DNA from: Apostichopus parvimensis
Taxonomy: Eukaryota; Echinodermata; Holothuroidea; Aspidochirotida; Stichopodidae
Assembly (NCBI GenBank): GCA_000934455.1
Contig: KN884928.1
Span: 9,384-40,520, forward strand
Direction of reading: 5' to 3'
DNA length: 31,137 nucleotides
A model generated the notes under the pieces. That model was not told the DNA's origin, searched no databases, and worked only from the letters and a program-made list of their open reading frames with translations. Numbering within the stretch: position 1 is the stretch's first letter; each line of letters opens with the position of its first letter. The translations under genes were made by a program, and so were the position numbers. Below are positions 24,001-31,137 of the stretch, piece after piece.

Positions 24001-25991
24001 TCAGCTTGCGGCTTTGATAAGCCAATGATGGCTTCTTCGCAAGTGCCTGCTTGCAGGAGGATCTAAATACATACATACTGCACATACACAGTACTACTGA
24101 ATGTACAGACCTTGAAAAGGCAAGCTTTAGTAAATTCAAGGATCATGAATTGCTATCGGAGGATAAATAAGAAACGCATGATAGAAGTAAATGGAACACC
24201 TCTGAATAGTTTTTGCAACTAGCACAAAAGCCATCAGTGTGATAATGTTACCATACCATATGTCACATTGTGGAGACATGCTATTATGTATGTAAAATGC
24301 AAGGTAATCATTACTACTCTAAAACACAGGAAAATTCTTTCTATATCTGGACAACTTCAGGTTCAACCCTGTCCAGATAATTGAAAGGTTTTACTCTACT
24401 TTGTTGTTCTTTGCAGAGTAATACCTTGACTTCTTACCACAGCTAAAAATATAATGAGGATTGTAACAAACCTGTGTGTTTGAATGTGTGTTAGGTTCCT
24501 CTATGTCTAGTGTTGTACGTATTATCTTTAATACTTTATGCATGCAACAATGTGAAACAATTTTCAAAATATATATCCTTCAATATCAACCAACTTTTAT
24601 CAAATGAGATGCATCTTTGCATTAATTTGGTAGTTCCTCAACTTGTAGGTCATTCCATGGATTGGGTGGGAGGTAACTTGCAAAAGGGAATGAGCTTTTG
24701 TAGGTATCGTTTCACAGATGAAGCAGTTGAGGAAAAATATTTGCTTAGCAAAATGAAAAATATCTAAAGCTCATCATGTTAGCTGTCAAACCAAATTGCA
24801 GAATAAAGAAGAGACACAATTACTGTTGAGATGTTATAGGAAGAAGGCCTAACTTGGGTTGCACTAGGCCTAAGTACTAACTCCATTTATTTCTAGCGAG
24901 CTTCTTCCATGATTTAATTGCAATCTACAGGTACATATGTATTTATTTAACTGCTAGTGAAGATCGAAGCTTGTTGGTGGTGGTATACTGCATACACATA
25001 CTATGTAATAAATGCAGAACTAATTATACCCTTTTACAGCCATTCATGATTTAAAACTTGAATTTTTCTGATTGAGAGTGTTTCTATGTACAGTACATAA
25101 TACATGTTTTTCTACAATAATGAACTTTTCGGCTGGAGGTTTTGGAGCATGCAGGCAGTGGACGTAAATCTAACACTTTCATTCTCACGACCTAAACCAT
25201 GTCTATGTAATATTTCTCTCCGAATATGCACTCAACAATAAATTACCAGTATGCACGATTTCCCAAGATAATTACGACTGTAGGCCTACGTCCACACCAA
25301 GATGAAGGCTAGGTGAACTTGGTCATTTTTCAAATTTGTTCACTGGGATGAAGCTTCGTTAACAGGAAGGTGCCCAACAGTGGCAGGCTATTAGGCCAAT
25401 AGAACATTAGGGAATTTAGGGCTAATTAGGGAATTTAGGGCTAACATTTAGTTATAATTATATGAACATGCACCATTCCTTACTGTGTTATTACCTGTGT
25501 GGGCATAAAGTAGACTATCTGGATGACATACCCATGAAGCAAGAAGAGAGGGATGGCAGGCTATAGTTTCGTAGTATTATGCCTAGCCTGGTATCAGTAA
25601 CATAGCAGCCTAGGTTAGGCTAATATCTAACATAGGCTAGCCTTAGTTACTACCTATGGGACTGACTGGAACAACACGCAAAAGGCCATAGCCTAACAAT
25701 AACATTAGGCTATGTTATAATAGTTACACGAAAGTGAATATGAACCACCACGTTTGCAGGGGCTGGTCTGGTGAACATCGAATTCATTAATCATGCATGC
25801 ATTGTAAGAAATTAGTTGACATTCTAGGAGTTAACGAACGTCAAATTTCAAGCTTCATATACCTGAAGAGTTGTTATGTGTTTGTCATTGAACTTATTCT
25901 CCACGTATCGTAATACTAAACTCGTCTTCCCTACACAACCTTCACCGAGAAGCACCACCTTGAAATTAGCCCCAGAACTGGAAGCAGACAT
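11902..25991 (-). CDS. RAB21: Ras-related small GTPase Rab21, complete, 7 coding exons
   Basis: Rab21 is an early-endosomal GTPase that acts in integrin and cargo trafficking on membranes. Seven exons join in frame to 642 nt, giving 213 residues and a stop; human RAB21 is about 225. The sequence shows the P-loop GEGCVGKT (residues 16-23), switch I threonine T41 in the Rab21-like context TTLQASF, DTAGQ (64-68), NKID (122-125) and SAK (152-154). The acidic IVDDE segment and a GGGGCC end (CC at 212-213, the geranylgeranylation site) follow. [11 protein letters not shown] and [11 protein letters not shown] identify Rab21 rather than Rab5 or Rab22. Coding coordinates on the minus strand are 25991-25863, 18543-18484, 17897-17790, 15427-15364, 14597-14543, 13556-13468 and 12038-11902. 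Intron phases are 0, 0, 0, 1, 2, 1. UTRs and the transcription start are not determined. The start is the only ATG that opens the Rab fold with a normal short leader. Confidence 0.97.
13136..13228 (+). repeat. Purine-rich (GGGAAGG/GAGGAAA) tract
   Basis: About 93 bases are almost all A or G on the plus strand, broken by only a few T or C. This is simple-sequence DNA inside intron 6. Confidence 0.75.
13306..13467. repeat. 18-bp minisatellite reaching the exon 6 splice donor
   Basis: The word CTGAAGACTATCCCTTAA recurs seven times at spacings of 18 or about 29 bp, the longer ones with an inserted GAGACTGAA. The last copy, TAAAGACTATCCCTTAC, ends on the RAB21 exon 6 donor. Confidence 0.85.
13468..13556 (-). 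CDS. RAB21: RAB21 exon 6: SAK motif
   Basis: This 89-nt exon encodes [20 protein letters not shown] and [12 protein letters not shown] (residues 152-154) is the G5 motif that contacts the guanine base. The acceptor is ctcaccag. The donor is gtaaggg, and it lies inside the terminal copy of a minisatellite. Confidence 0.96.
13557..14542 (-). other. RAB21 intron 5
   Basis: This intron is 986 bp, more than half of it the MITE at 14008-14522. The rest is AT-rich with a T-rich tract at 13801-13900 and no recognised gene. Confidence 0.85.
14008..14522. mobile_element. hAT-like MITE, 515 bp, in RAB21 intron 5
   Basis: The inverted ends are CAGGGACGTCGCTA and CAGGGACGTAGCTA, each followed inward by long G runs (C runs on the other strand). 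TATATA flanks both ends, which would be a partial target duplication in a TA-rich site; a clean 8-bp one is not visible. There is no coding capacity. Inside is a near-perfect palindrome (14088-14124). Confidence 0.75.
14543..14597 (-). CDS. RAB21: RAB21 exon 5: NKID guanine-specificity motif
   Basis: This 55-nt exon completes G121 and encodes [17 protein letters not shown], with NKID at residues 122-125. The acceptor is cttttcag and the donor is gtaagt, ending in phase 2. A hAT-like MITE ends at 14522, only 20 bp past the exon on its donor side. Confidence 0.95.
14598..15363 (-). other. RAB21 intron 4
   Basis: A 766-bp intron of AT-rich unique-looking sequence. Two overlapping opposite-strand reading frames near 14722-15024 show no family motif. 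Confidence 0.8.
15364..15427 (-). CDS. RAB21: RAB21 exon 4
   Basis: This exon encodes [20 protein letters not shown] plus A and the first base of G121. It covers helix 3 and the strand that leads into the NKxD motif. The acceptor is gcaaacag and the donor is gtaaat, ending in phase 1. Confidence 0.95.
15521..15712 (+). repeat. G-rich tracts with a repeated GGGGGGAGGGGG word
   Basis: GGGGGGGAGGGGG followed by CAATT occurs at 15521-15538, and GGGGGGGAGGGGG followed by AAATT at 15694-15711. A G-rich stretch near 15603-15634 lies between them. There are enough G runs for quadruplex formation on the plus strand. Confidence 0.7.
16129..16195. repeat. 67-nt near-perfect palindrome
   Basis: Left arm 16129-16161 and right arm 16163-16195 are inverted copies differing at only two adjacent positions, with a single base between them. 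It lies in RAB21 intron 3. It could be a foldback from a MITE or a hairpin in the pre-mRNA. Confidence 0.9.
16593..16823. repeat. G-rich repeat-like segment with doubled GGGAGTCTTCCCTCAGAA
   Basis: The 18-bp word GGGAGTCTTCCCTCAGAA occurs twice in tandem near 16739-16775, within a stretch richer in G than its surroundings. Its style recalls dispersed repeats of marine invertebrates. The open frame across it has no recognisable domain. Confidence 0.45.
16871..17382. repeat. ~148-bp tandem repeat carrying DR1-like TGACCTTTGACCT
   Basis: Unit starts at AGGTGG[A/T]TCCA are seen near 16871, 17022 and 17167, with a diverged start near 17315. The units share TTTTGAGTTAT, TTTACAA, TTCAGACTTTGACCTCTGT and a CTC-AATT region. 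The first copy has TGACCTTTGACCT at 16972-16984, the third has CGACCTTTGACCT at 17269-17281, and the second is diverged there. The last unit is cut short by the adjoining minisatellite. Confidence 0.85.
17386..17592. repeat. 20-bp minisatellite GGTGTCACACATACACACAA
   Basis: About ten copies run head to tail. The last four are nearly identical and the earlier ones diverged. It starts directly where the 148-bp repeat ends, so both probably belong to one repeat family. The reading frame through it is an artefact of the repeat. Confidence 0.92.
17790..17897 (-). CDS. RAB21: RAB21 exon 3: DTAGQ and switch II
   Basis: Thirty-six codons (residues 64-99) begin with [18 protein letters not shown], the G3 motif and switch II with the catalytic glutamine Q68 intact. 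They end in [11 protein letters not shown]. The acceptor is cttgtag and the donor is gtaaga, and both borders are phase 0. Confidence 0.97.
17898..18483 (-). other. RAB21 intron 2
   Basis: A 586-bp intron with no repeat or reading frame of note. Confidence 0.85.
18484..18543 (-). CDS. RAB21: RAB21 exon 2
   Basis: Twenty codons (residues 44-63) read [20 protein letters not shown], the interswitch beta strands. The acceptor is tttcgcag and the donor is gtaagt. Both borders are phase 0. The 7.3-kb intron upstream is the largest in the gene. Confidence 0.96.
20028..20090. repeat. TATAGCTTAAAA short tandem repeat
   Basis: GTATAGCTTAAAA and shortened forms recur five times within about 60 bp in RAB21 intron 1. 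Confidence 0.75.
22003..22115. mobile_element. Possible solitary hAT-like transposon end
   Basis: TAGTGTTCAAACGATTA is followed by TACCGATTACCGATTA and inverted AATCGG words. This resembles hAT ends of the CAGTGTTCGAACGATTA kind. No matching inverted end and no target duplication were found nearby. Confidence 0.3.
23475..24396. mobile_element. Tigger/pogo-like MITE (Tc1/mariner superfamily), 922 bp
   Basis: Both ends follow a TA dinucleotide: TA-TGGTAAAACCTTG at the left and, inverted, TA-GAGTAAAACCTTT at the right. Each is followed inward by TTATC[C/T][A/G]GA words. This fits Tigger-type terminal repeats with a TA target. The inside has no transposase frame but does hold a tRNA-like segment. 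The repeats are diverged, so the borders are moderately certain. Confidence 0.6.
23838..23915 (+). repeat. tRNA-like / SINE-like segment
   Basis: TTAGCTCAGTGG (23842-23853) resembles a polymerase III A box, and AGTTCGAGTC (23889-23898), 35 nt later, resembles a B box. CCTT/AAGG between them recalls an anticodon stem. The D and T stems do not pair well, so a working tRNA is unlikely; a tRNA-derived SINE head is the best reading. Confidence 0.6.
24845..25720. repeat. TAGGCCTA / TAGGCTA-rich stretch upstream of exon 1's donor
   Basis: TAGGCCTA and near forms occur at about 24846, 24866, 25281, 25387 and repeatedly at 25556-25720. AGGGAATTTAGGGCTAA is doubled at about 25406-25443. The stretch is in the first intron, close to RAB21 exon 1. 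Confidence 0.5.
25863..25991 (-). CDS. RAB21: RAB21 exon 1 (coding part): start and P-loop
   Basis: This exon holds codons 1-43, starting [18 protein letters not shown]. It carries the P-loop with the C-V-G-K-T core and switch I up to TTLQ. The donor after the CAG codon is gtatat, which is weaker than the other donors in this gene but keeps phase 0. The serine-rich leader is shorter than the Gly/Ala-rich human one. Confidence 0.96.
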
Positions 25992-26358
25992 TTTCAAAAT
26001 CTGAGCACTGATAGTTTGTTCTCAAATATATCAGACTGCTTAAGAAACTGACGAGGAACAAATGACTTGTATGTTTACAATCCACCACAAAACCATCAAT
26101 TTGCGAGCGACGTTTCCGTAAAATATTAGTGATGCATTACACTGCGCATACGAAAATATCCAGATATCATATACACTGTCTAGCCTATATCCAAAGGTCT
26201 TGTTTTGGTCACCCTTCTAAGGAATGAATGCTAATGATGACGGCAACACGGTTTCGGCTTTTTATAAAGGCATGATGTGACTGAAGTATGCACCAGCGCT
26301 TTCTCTGAGAAAAAGAAATGTTCGTGGATAAAGCGTCGACGGAACATGGTTCGAATCT
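25992..26358 (-). promoter_or_regulatory. Presumed RAB21 5' UTR and promoter region
   Basis: The sequence directly upstream of the RAB21 ATG must hold the transcription start unless a 5' non-coding exon exists. No TATA box at a convincing place, initiator or CpG island is evident. Placement rests on position only. Confidence 0.4.
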
Positions 26359-27731
26359 CAGTGGCGTCGTGCCCATTGGGGCCCGGGGGCACAGGCCCCC
26401 CCCCCCAATTTTGTCAAAGGTGTCATAAAATTTTGTCATAAAATTTTGTCATAATTTATAAAAAAAAGTGTTTTCGAAATCGAAAAGTAGACTAAATAGT
26501 CAATTGCTCTTTCATGGTCGTTGCGGATTTTCCACACACCTCAAAGACGACACAAAGACATGTTGGAGAAGGGGATGTTCGACACATATCCAAACGTCGC
26601 TCGTGCCTACCAGCTAATTCTCACCCTGCCAGTCACTTCCTGCTCATGCGAGCGCAGCTTTTCGGCGTTAAAGTTTGTGAAGAATTCGTTGCAGACGAGC
26701 ATGTCCCAAGCACGCCTGAGTGACCTGATGGTGCTGGCCTCGCACCCCGACCGCGCGGAAGCGTGCAAGGAGACTGCCATTGACTCATTTTGGAACCTAA
26801 CTCAGCGACGTTGAATGAGAACAGTGTCAGCAACTGAATTTCTTGTAGGGCCTACGAGAAATGGGGCTTCTGTTGACTGCTTGGTCAATGGTTGTTAATT
26901 GTTGATATTCAGTCAATCGAAACAGTTAAATAATTACTGGTTGATAACTAATGAACCAAATGTGCCATCAACGCTGCCATCGTTGAACAATATTATATAT
27001 ACGTAGTCCCAGAGTAAGTGCAACCCGTTACCTTTGCCAAAGTCAGTCAATTTTCCATGAAAAAATGGCAAATTTTTTAATTGTTTTCTTAGCCTGTAAC
27101 AAAGTTCGGAAAGTTAAGATAAATGTAGTGAACAGAGATTATGGGACTCCATGTGAACTTCTTGCAATCAGTTCGCTAAAAGGTCCACCAGGATAAATTT
27201 TCCTCATGATCTGATAGGTAGTTTCGAAAAAAATGAATAATAATAATCATTTCAAATACAGTCACAATTAACCTGGAAAATAATCACTTCGTTATCGCAC
27301 GTTTTACCTAAGGTTTCGCTACTTTCGCTTTTTCTGCCCATGTTTTCAAACGGCATAGCTTTTTCTTCACCCAGTCACCACTTCTCACGGGCATGGGCGG
27401 CGATCATGGATCAGCCAACACAAAAATGTTTCGATTTCTTAAATTTTGGGCGCTTCTGGGAGACGAGGAATTGGTAAACTGAGGTATAAATGGAGATCAC
27501 TTCCTTCGAGAATATTTCCCAAAATAAAAAATTGCCGGAAATTTGTATCAATTTTAGGGGTGTTGCTTACTGCCATAAGGCACGGGAAGTGCCGTTTCCT
27601 GCAATCTGAGGGGTCTGCCAGACGAAAAATTTTCTTTTACGCTGCGTGCCAACCTGTGGTGGCGCTCCGCTTAGATAGTCTTCACCTGCTCACGCCCCCC
27701 CCCCCCAATTTATTTTCGCACGACGCCCCTG
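26359..27731 (+). mobile_element. Deleted hAT transposon with a transposase remnant, 1373 bp
   Basis: The inverted ends CAGTGGCGTCGTGC (left) and CAGGGGCGTCGTGC (right) are hAT-like, with C/G runs just inside each. The flanks carry GGTTCGAA (26348-26355) and GGTTCGAT (27732-27739), an imperfect 8-bp direct repeat that is three bases away from the left CAG. The middle encodes the C-terminal dimerisation region of a hAT transposase. The zinc-finger and catalytic parts are missing. Confidence 0.8.
26521..26814 (+). pseudogene. hAT transposase C-terminal dimerisation domain (hATC), fragment
   Basis: A 97-codon frame ending in TGA contains LPVTSCSCERSFSALKFVKN (residues 36-55), the conserved hATC core with its C-ERSFS motif. 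SLQTSM and RLSDLMVL follow. Full transposases are usually over 500 residues, so only the tail survives. It resembles the ZMYM/THAP12-like hAT transposases of animals. It is part of the 26359-27731 element and is GC-richer than its surroundings. Confidence 0.88.
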
Positions 27732-30700
27732 GGTTCGATGTGGCAACAGGGGCACAGACGTCGGCGAGCAGAGGGTCTTGATGTGAAGGCAGACAAACTA
27801 CAATTTTCACCTCAAACCGTTCCGACATCTGTGGGTTCTTTACAATACCTCAAACTCAAGTATTTGAATGAAAAAGTTAATAAGTACACATTTCTTTGCT
27901 GTACAACTTTGGGTACTTTTTTTTACACAAATTCGTATTGTTTCGACAGCAGGGCACTTCTTACATAAAGGTTTTTTTTAATTGCAAAATGGAAAATGAA
28001 TATGTTTCACTTCTTATTGATGAAAGGGGCCCTCTGCATTTTAATTGAGGTTTATCACAAAACTGCATGAGGGACGTCCCTCTGCGCCCCCCCCCCCCTC
28101 ACCTTATAATACCATCTTTTTAAGTGTAGCCTTAGTTCCATGTAATGCAGCAACTCGACAGAACATGCTGTGCTTAAACTTCATCATGTAAAGTAATACG
28201 GAATATGACGGAATTTCAAACTAAAATATGCATTTCCAATTTTCGACACATAACGGTATAACGACGAAATTTATAGGGCAAAAAGTCAACATTTCAGGGA
28301 AAGTTCACAAGTTGAGAGAACGTAAAATGTGTTTGGTGACAGGCAGCCAAAGAATTGATAAAAAAAAATCGAGGTTGTGAGGAACAATAACAAAATTTCA
28401 TACAAGACATAATATATTCCGTCGAACATTCCGAAGTGACACAGTCAAAAGTTCGCTCGGGATATAAATTGTCGAAATTGAGTCTTTGCATATCGCAGAA
28501 AATTCGAGAATAAGTAAAAACAGAAAGTCCAATTCCCGAGTAAATAGTAGCAATTTTGAGTTTTCATTGTGAAACTTTTATACAAGAGTCGGAATGTGGG
28601 AGTACGGTCGGTGAAAATTGTCGAATTTAGTCGAGATAAAACATCTAATTTCATAATTAAATATAGTATTTAGTCCACCGTAGCCTCCTACAAATCTCAA
28701 ATTCTTCTGATACGCCGCAACTCGACAATTTGGCAAATTTCGTCAAAAGTATAGGCCGAAATTCAACAGCTCGATTAAAATTTGTTACAATGTCTTGTCA
28801 CACGAACAAAACCGTATAATATATATATATCGTTTCACCTTAGTATGACAGTTATAGGCTTCCGATAAAAAAACGCATTTTCCTGAACAAAAGGAAGACA
28901 TTTCTTTGCGCATATTCCTTCCCACCGTGACAAGAACATATCCTATGAATACATGCGAGCGAGGATTTTGTCTCTTCTGTCCCGCAGGAGTTATCGCCTT
29001 CGTTCATGTTCCAGGAGTTGAATTTGAATGCGTAATTAGTGTGTCTGATTCTATATTGTTTTGTCGCAAAGTATTGAATGCTTTAGATATATTTTATTCA
29101 TTAACACATTATTCTAATTCTACTCAATTTGAACTTTGACATATAGGCATGCTACCGTTGTAAAGTTCGTCCTTCTATTCGATTCCCCCCTCATCTCGTA
29201 CCCCCCAAATCGCATAACGTACTGAGCCTATATGCTGGAGTAGTCTAAAACTGTCTCTGAATTTACTCGGCCAAGTCACCATTTCATAAAGTCAAACCAA
29301 GTAAAGAGGATTTTTTTCCCATCATTATTGTGAGTTGTAGAAGCAATAGAGTAACCTTGCTTTGAAGTTGCGAGATTGGGTTTGTCTCGTTGGAGGTATT
29401 GTTGCTTCTTCATTCGTGGCTTATTCCTAAATTCAGAGGTAACCATGATTAGTTAAGAAAAAGAGCGCCATCAATCCAAAAGCATTTTTTATGCGCGCCT
29501 AAAATACGTTCCAACTCCGATTCTATGATTAGTCAAATTCGCTGTAGTTGCTTCACTGTCACAATACTCGCATCATGACGGGATGTACGGGCCAGGGTTG
29601 GCCTAGGGGTAACGGAAAGGGGAGAGACGAATGAATGGGGGTGGATCAATAAACGGCATTTACGGAACACATGTCTTGGTATGAACTATTCTATTACTAA
29701 ATCTGTGTTATAAATGTTCCGTTGTAAATATTCCTCTCCAAGTTTGGTTCATTTCATTGACATGCATCCCCCAACCTGCTTTCACATTCTATCGCTTTTC
29801 AAAAGACCATTCATATGAGTATACCGCCCTCTTCCTCTTTCGGAAAAGTAAGCTATGAAACCATTTCAAAGGTTGCTCCTCAATCAATACATGGTAGACG
29901 TACATGGGGGAGCGGTTTGCAATTGGCAGATATGATCACTACTTCATTTATCAAAGACTCACATCAGGGGTGCAACCATGTTATACTTCTGGGGGGGGGG
30001 GGTGTACCCCTAGAATAAATTAAAGAGGCCCAGACCCCCTCCCTCCCCCTTGCCCTACTGAAAGAATATTACAAAATACAAAATGTTTTACTGTAAAAAT
30101 GTGTGGACGGCATAGTTAAACTTCAGTTGAAACTTCTTCAACAACACTTTAATTTCATTTATTTCTTTAAAGGAATATTTTGGTGATAACCCTTCATTTT
30201 ATAAAATCTATGAACTCAACAAATCGTGTTCGTTTTACTTTATCCTTAACAAATCTAGTAATGCCTTGTAACATGTTTTTTCAAGTAATAAAAGTCACTA
30301 GTGACTTTATGCTTTCTTTCTGGAGTTCATTGTTGCAACTGCCTAGCCTACCTAAATGGTCTTTTTCTTAGACTATCATAGTCCAGTCACTTTTATTGAT
30401 GAGCCTTCGATGCTTATAGGTTCATTTCTCAAAAACTTTAAAGTTAAATATAAATACAATCTGGATTGAATAGCAGTGGTTTCCTTAAATGGCCTACAAC
30501 TTGTCAAAATTAAGTTTGTGGTATAATTTTAAATCATCCTTTTACATTGTCATTATTTACTTTTCCAGCTTTTATCACTGTTAATGAAGGCAACACTGAT
30601 GAATTTAGGAAAAAAAAATTGAAACAAACAAGAGAAGTAAAAACAAAGAAAATGATGAAAAAAGAACAGAAAAACCCATAAATATCTGGTTGAGACATTT

Positions 30701-31137
30701 TATTTTCAGGTATAAAATTAAATGTCTAATTTCCATGGACATGCATCATTAAAGCTGGCATTTTCCCATAAATTCTAAAATAGCTAAACACTGATTGGCT
30801 TTGTTTTTATCTCCTTCACAGTTTCTTTTGTAATGAAATTGAGACAATAAACTCAATTTTGATATTTCTCACACACCTTTCATGAAGAAAAGGAAAGAAG
30901 AAAAACTAATCAGGATTTTTTCTATTTTCCACTTCTGAATTAAATATTGTTGGTGTTGTGTGTAATTCATAGTGTGGTTCTTCAAGGAGACACAGATCCA
31001 ACCATCATTATTGATCTATATGATAGAGATAATGGTCATGAACCGCCCCCCCCCGCCCCAAGCCAGGAGACACAGACCCAACCATCATTATTGATTCTAT
31101 GTGATAGAGATAATTGTCATGAACCCCCCCCCCCCCC
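27732..31137. other. Right-hand region without a recognised gene
   Basis: AT-rich sequence with poly-C or poly-G tracts at about 28087-28099, 29991-30002 and 31127-31137. CAGGGGTGCAACC at about 29966 could be a transposon end next to the G run, but no partner end is seen. Reading frames at 28906-29139 and 29815-30018 show no domain. No exon of a neighbouring gene could be identified. Confidence 0.6.
30985..31137. repeat. 80-bp tandem duplication running off the window edge
   Basis: AGGAGACACAGA[T/C]CCAACCATC starts at 30985 and again at 31065. Each is followed by a TTATTGAT and GATAGAGATAAT stretch, CATGAAC and a poly-C run. The second copy is cut by the window end, so more copies may follow. 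Confidence 0.9.

Larger units (their letters stand above)
18544..25862 (-). other. RAB21 intron 1
   Basis: A 7.3-kb intron. Seen in it are a poly-C tract (about 18836-18850), a TAGCTTAAAA tandem repeat (about 20028-20090), an AATCGG/CCGATTA segment (about 22003-22115), a Tigger-like MITE (23475-24396) and TAGGC/GCCTA words from 24845 to 25720. An 89-codon minus frame at 20227-20496 has a hydrophobic stretch but no known motif. No other gene was recognised. Confidence 0.8.

Noticed and set aside
27446..27781. 111-codon plus-strand frame
   Set aside because: It crosses the right end and poly-C tract of a hAT element into flanking DNA, so it is not a natural protein.
28906..29139. 77-codon plus-strand frame as a possible exon of the next gene
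   Set aside because: No family similarity was recognised and no convincing splice partner was found.
29590..29650. GGCCTAGGGGTAACG as the A box of a tRNA-derived SINE
   Set aside because: No B box follows at the expected distance.

Overview
This is a piece of an animal nuclear genome: AT-rich, intron-rich and full of short repeats. Spliced exons join in frame at GT/AG borders, and the non-coding part holds hAT-like, Tigger-like and LINE remnants. The frequent TAGGCCTA octamers and the many poly-C/poly-G tracts make me suspect an echinoderm or another marine invertebrate deuterostome. That is an impression from sequence style, not a proof.

Two genes can be supported, both on the minus strand. 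The first is a complete RAB21 orthologue in seven coding exons, from the ATG at 25991 down to the stop at 11902. It encodes a 213-residue Rab GTPase with all GTP-binding motifs and a C-terminal di-cysteine. The second, about 4.1 kb downstream in the same direction, is the 5' part of a TBC1D15/GYP7-type Rab GTPase-activating protein. Four firm exons lie at 3847-572, with a probable seven-codon first exon at 7781-7761. Together they give about 189 residues, covering the N-terminal Rab-binding region. The catalytic TBC domain lies beyond the left edge. RAB21 followed by TBC1D15 in the same orientation is also, from memory, the arrangement on human chromosome 12q21, so this looks like an old conserved gene pair joining a Rab GTPase with a Rab regulator.

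Layout, left to right: 1-571 intron of TBC1D15; 572-7781 TBC1D15 5' exons, with intron 1 holding the 3' tail of an L2/CR1-like LINE (about 4030-4406) and a 1449-bp hAT-type element with a perfect 8-bp target duplication (4833-6281); 7782-11901 intergenic, including any RAB21 3' UTR; 11902-25991 RAB21. The RAB21 introns carry a minisatellite at the exon 6 donor, a 515-bp hAT-like MITE 20 bp from exon 5, a 67-nt palindrome, a ~148-bp tandem repeat containing DR1-type TGACCTTTGACCT sites, a 20-bp minisatellite, and a Tigger-like MITE with a tRNA-like segment inside. From 25992 to 31137 lies the RAB21 upstream region, with a deleted hAT element keeping a piece of transposase (26359-27731) and further sequence where I recognise no gene.

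I see no operon, CRISPR array, viral gene or bacterial-type system. The short ORFs outside the exons look like chance or repeat-derived reading frames.
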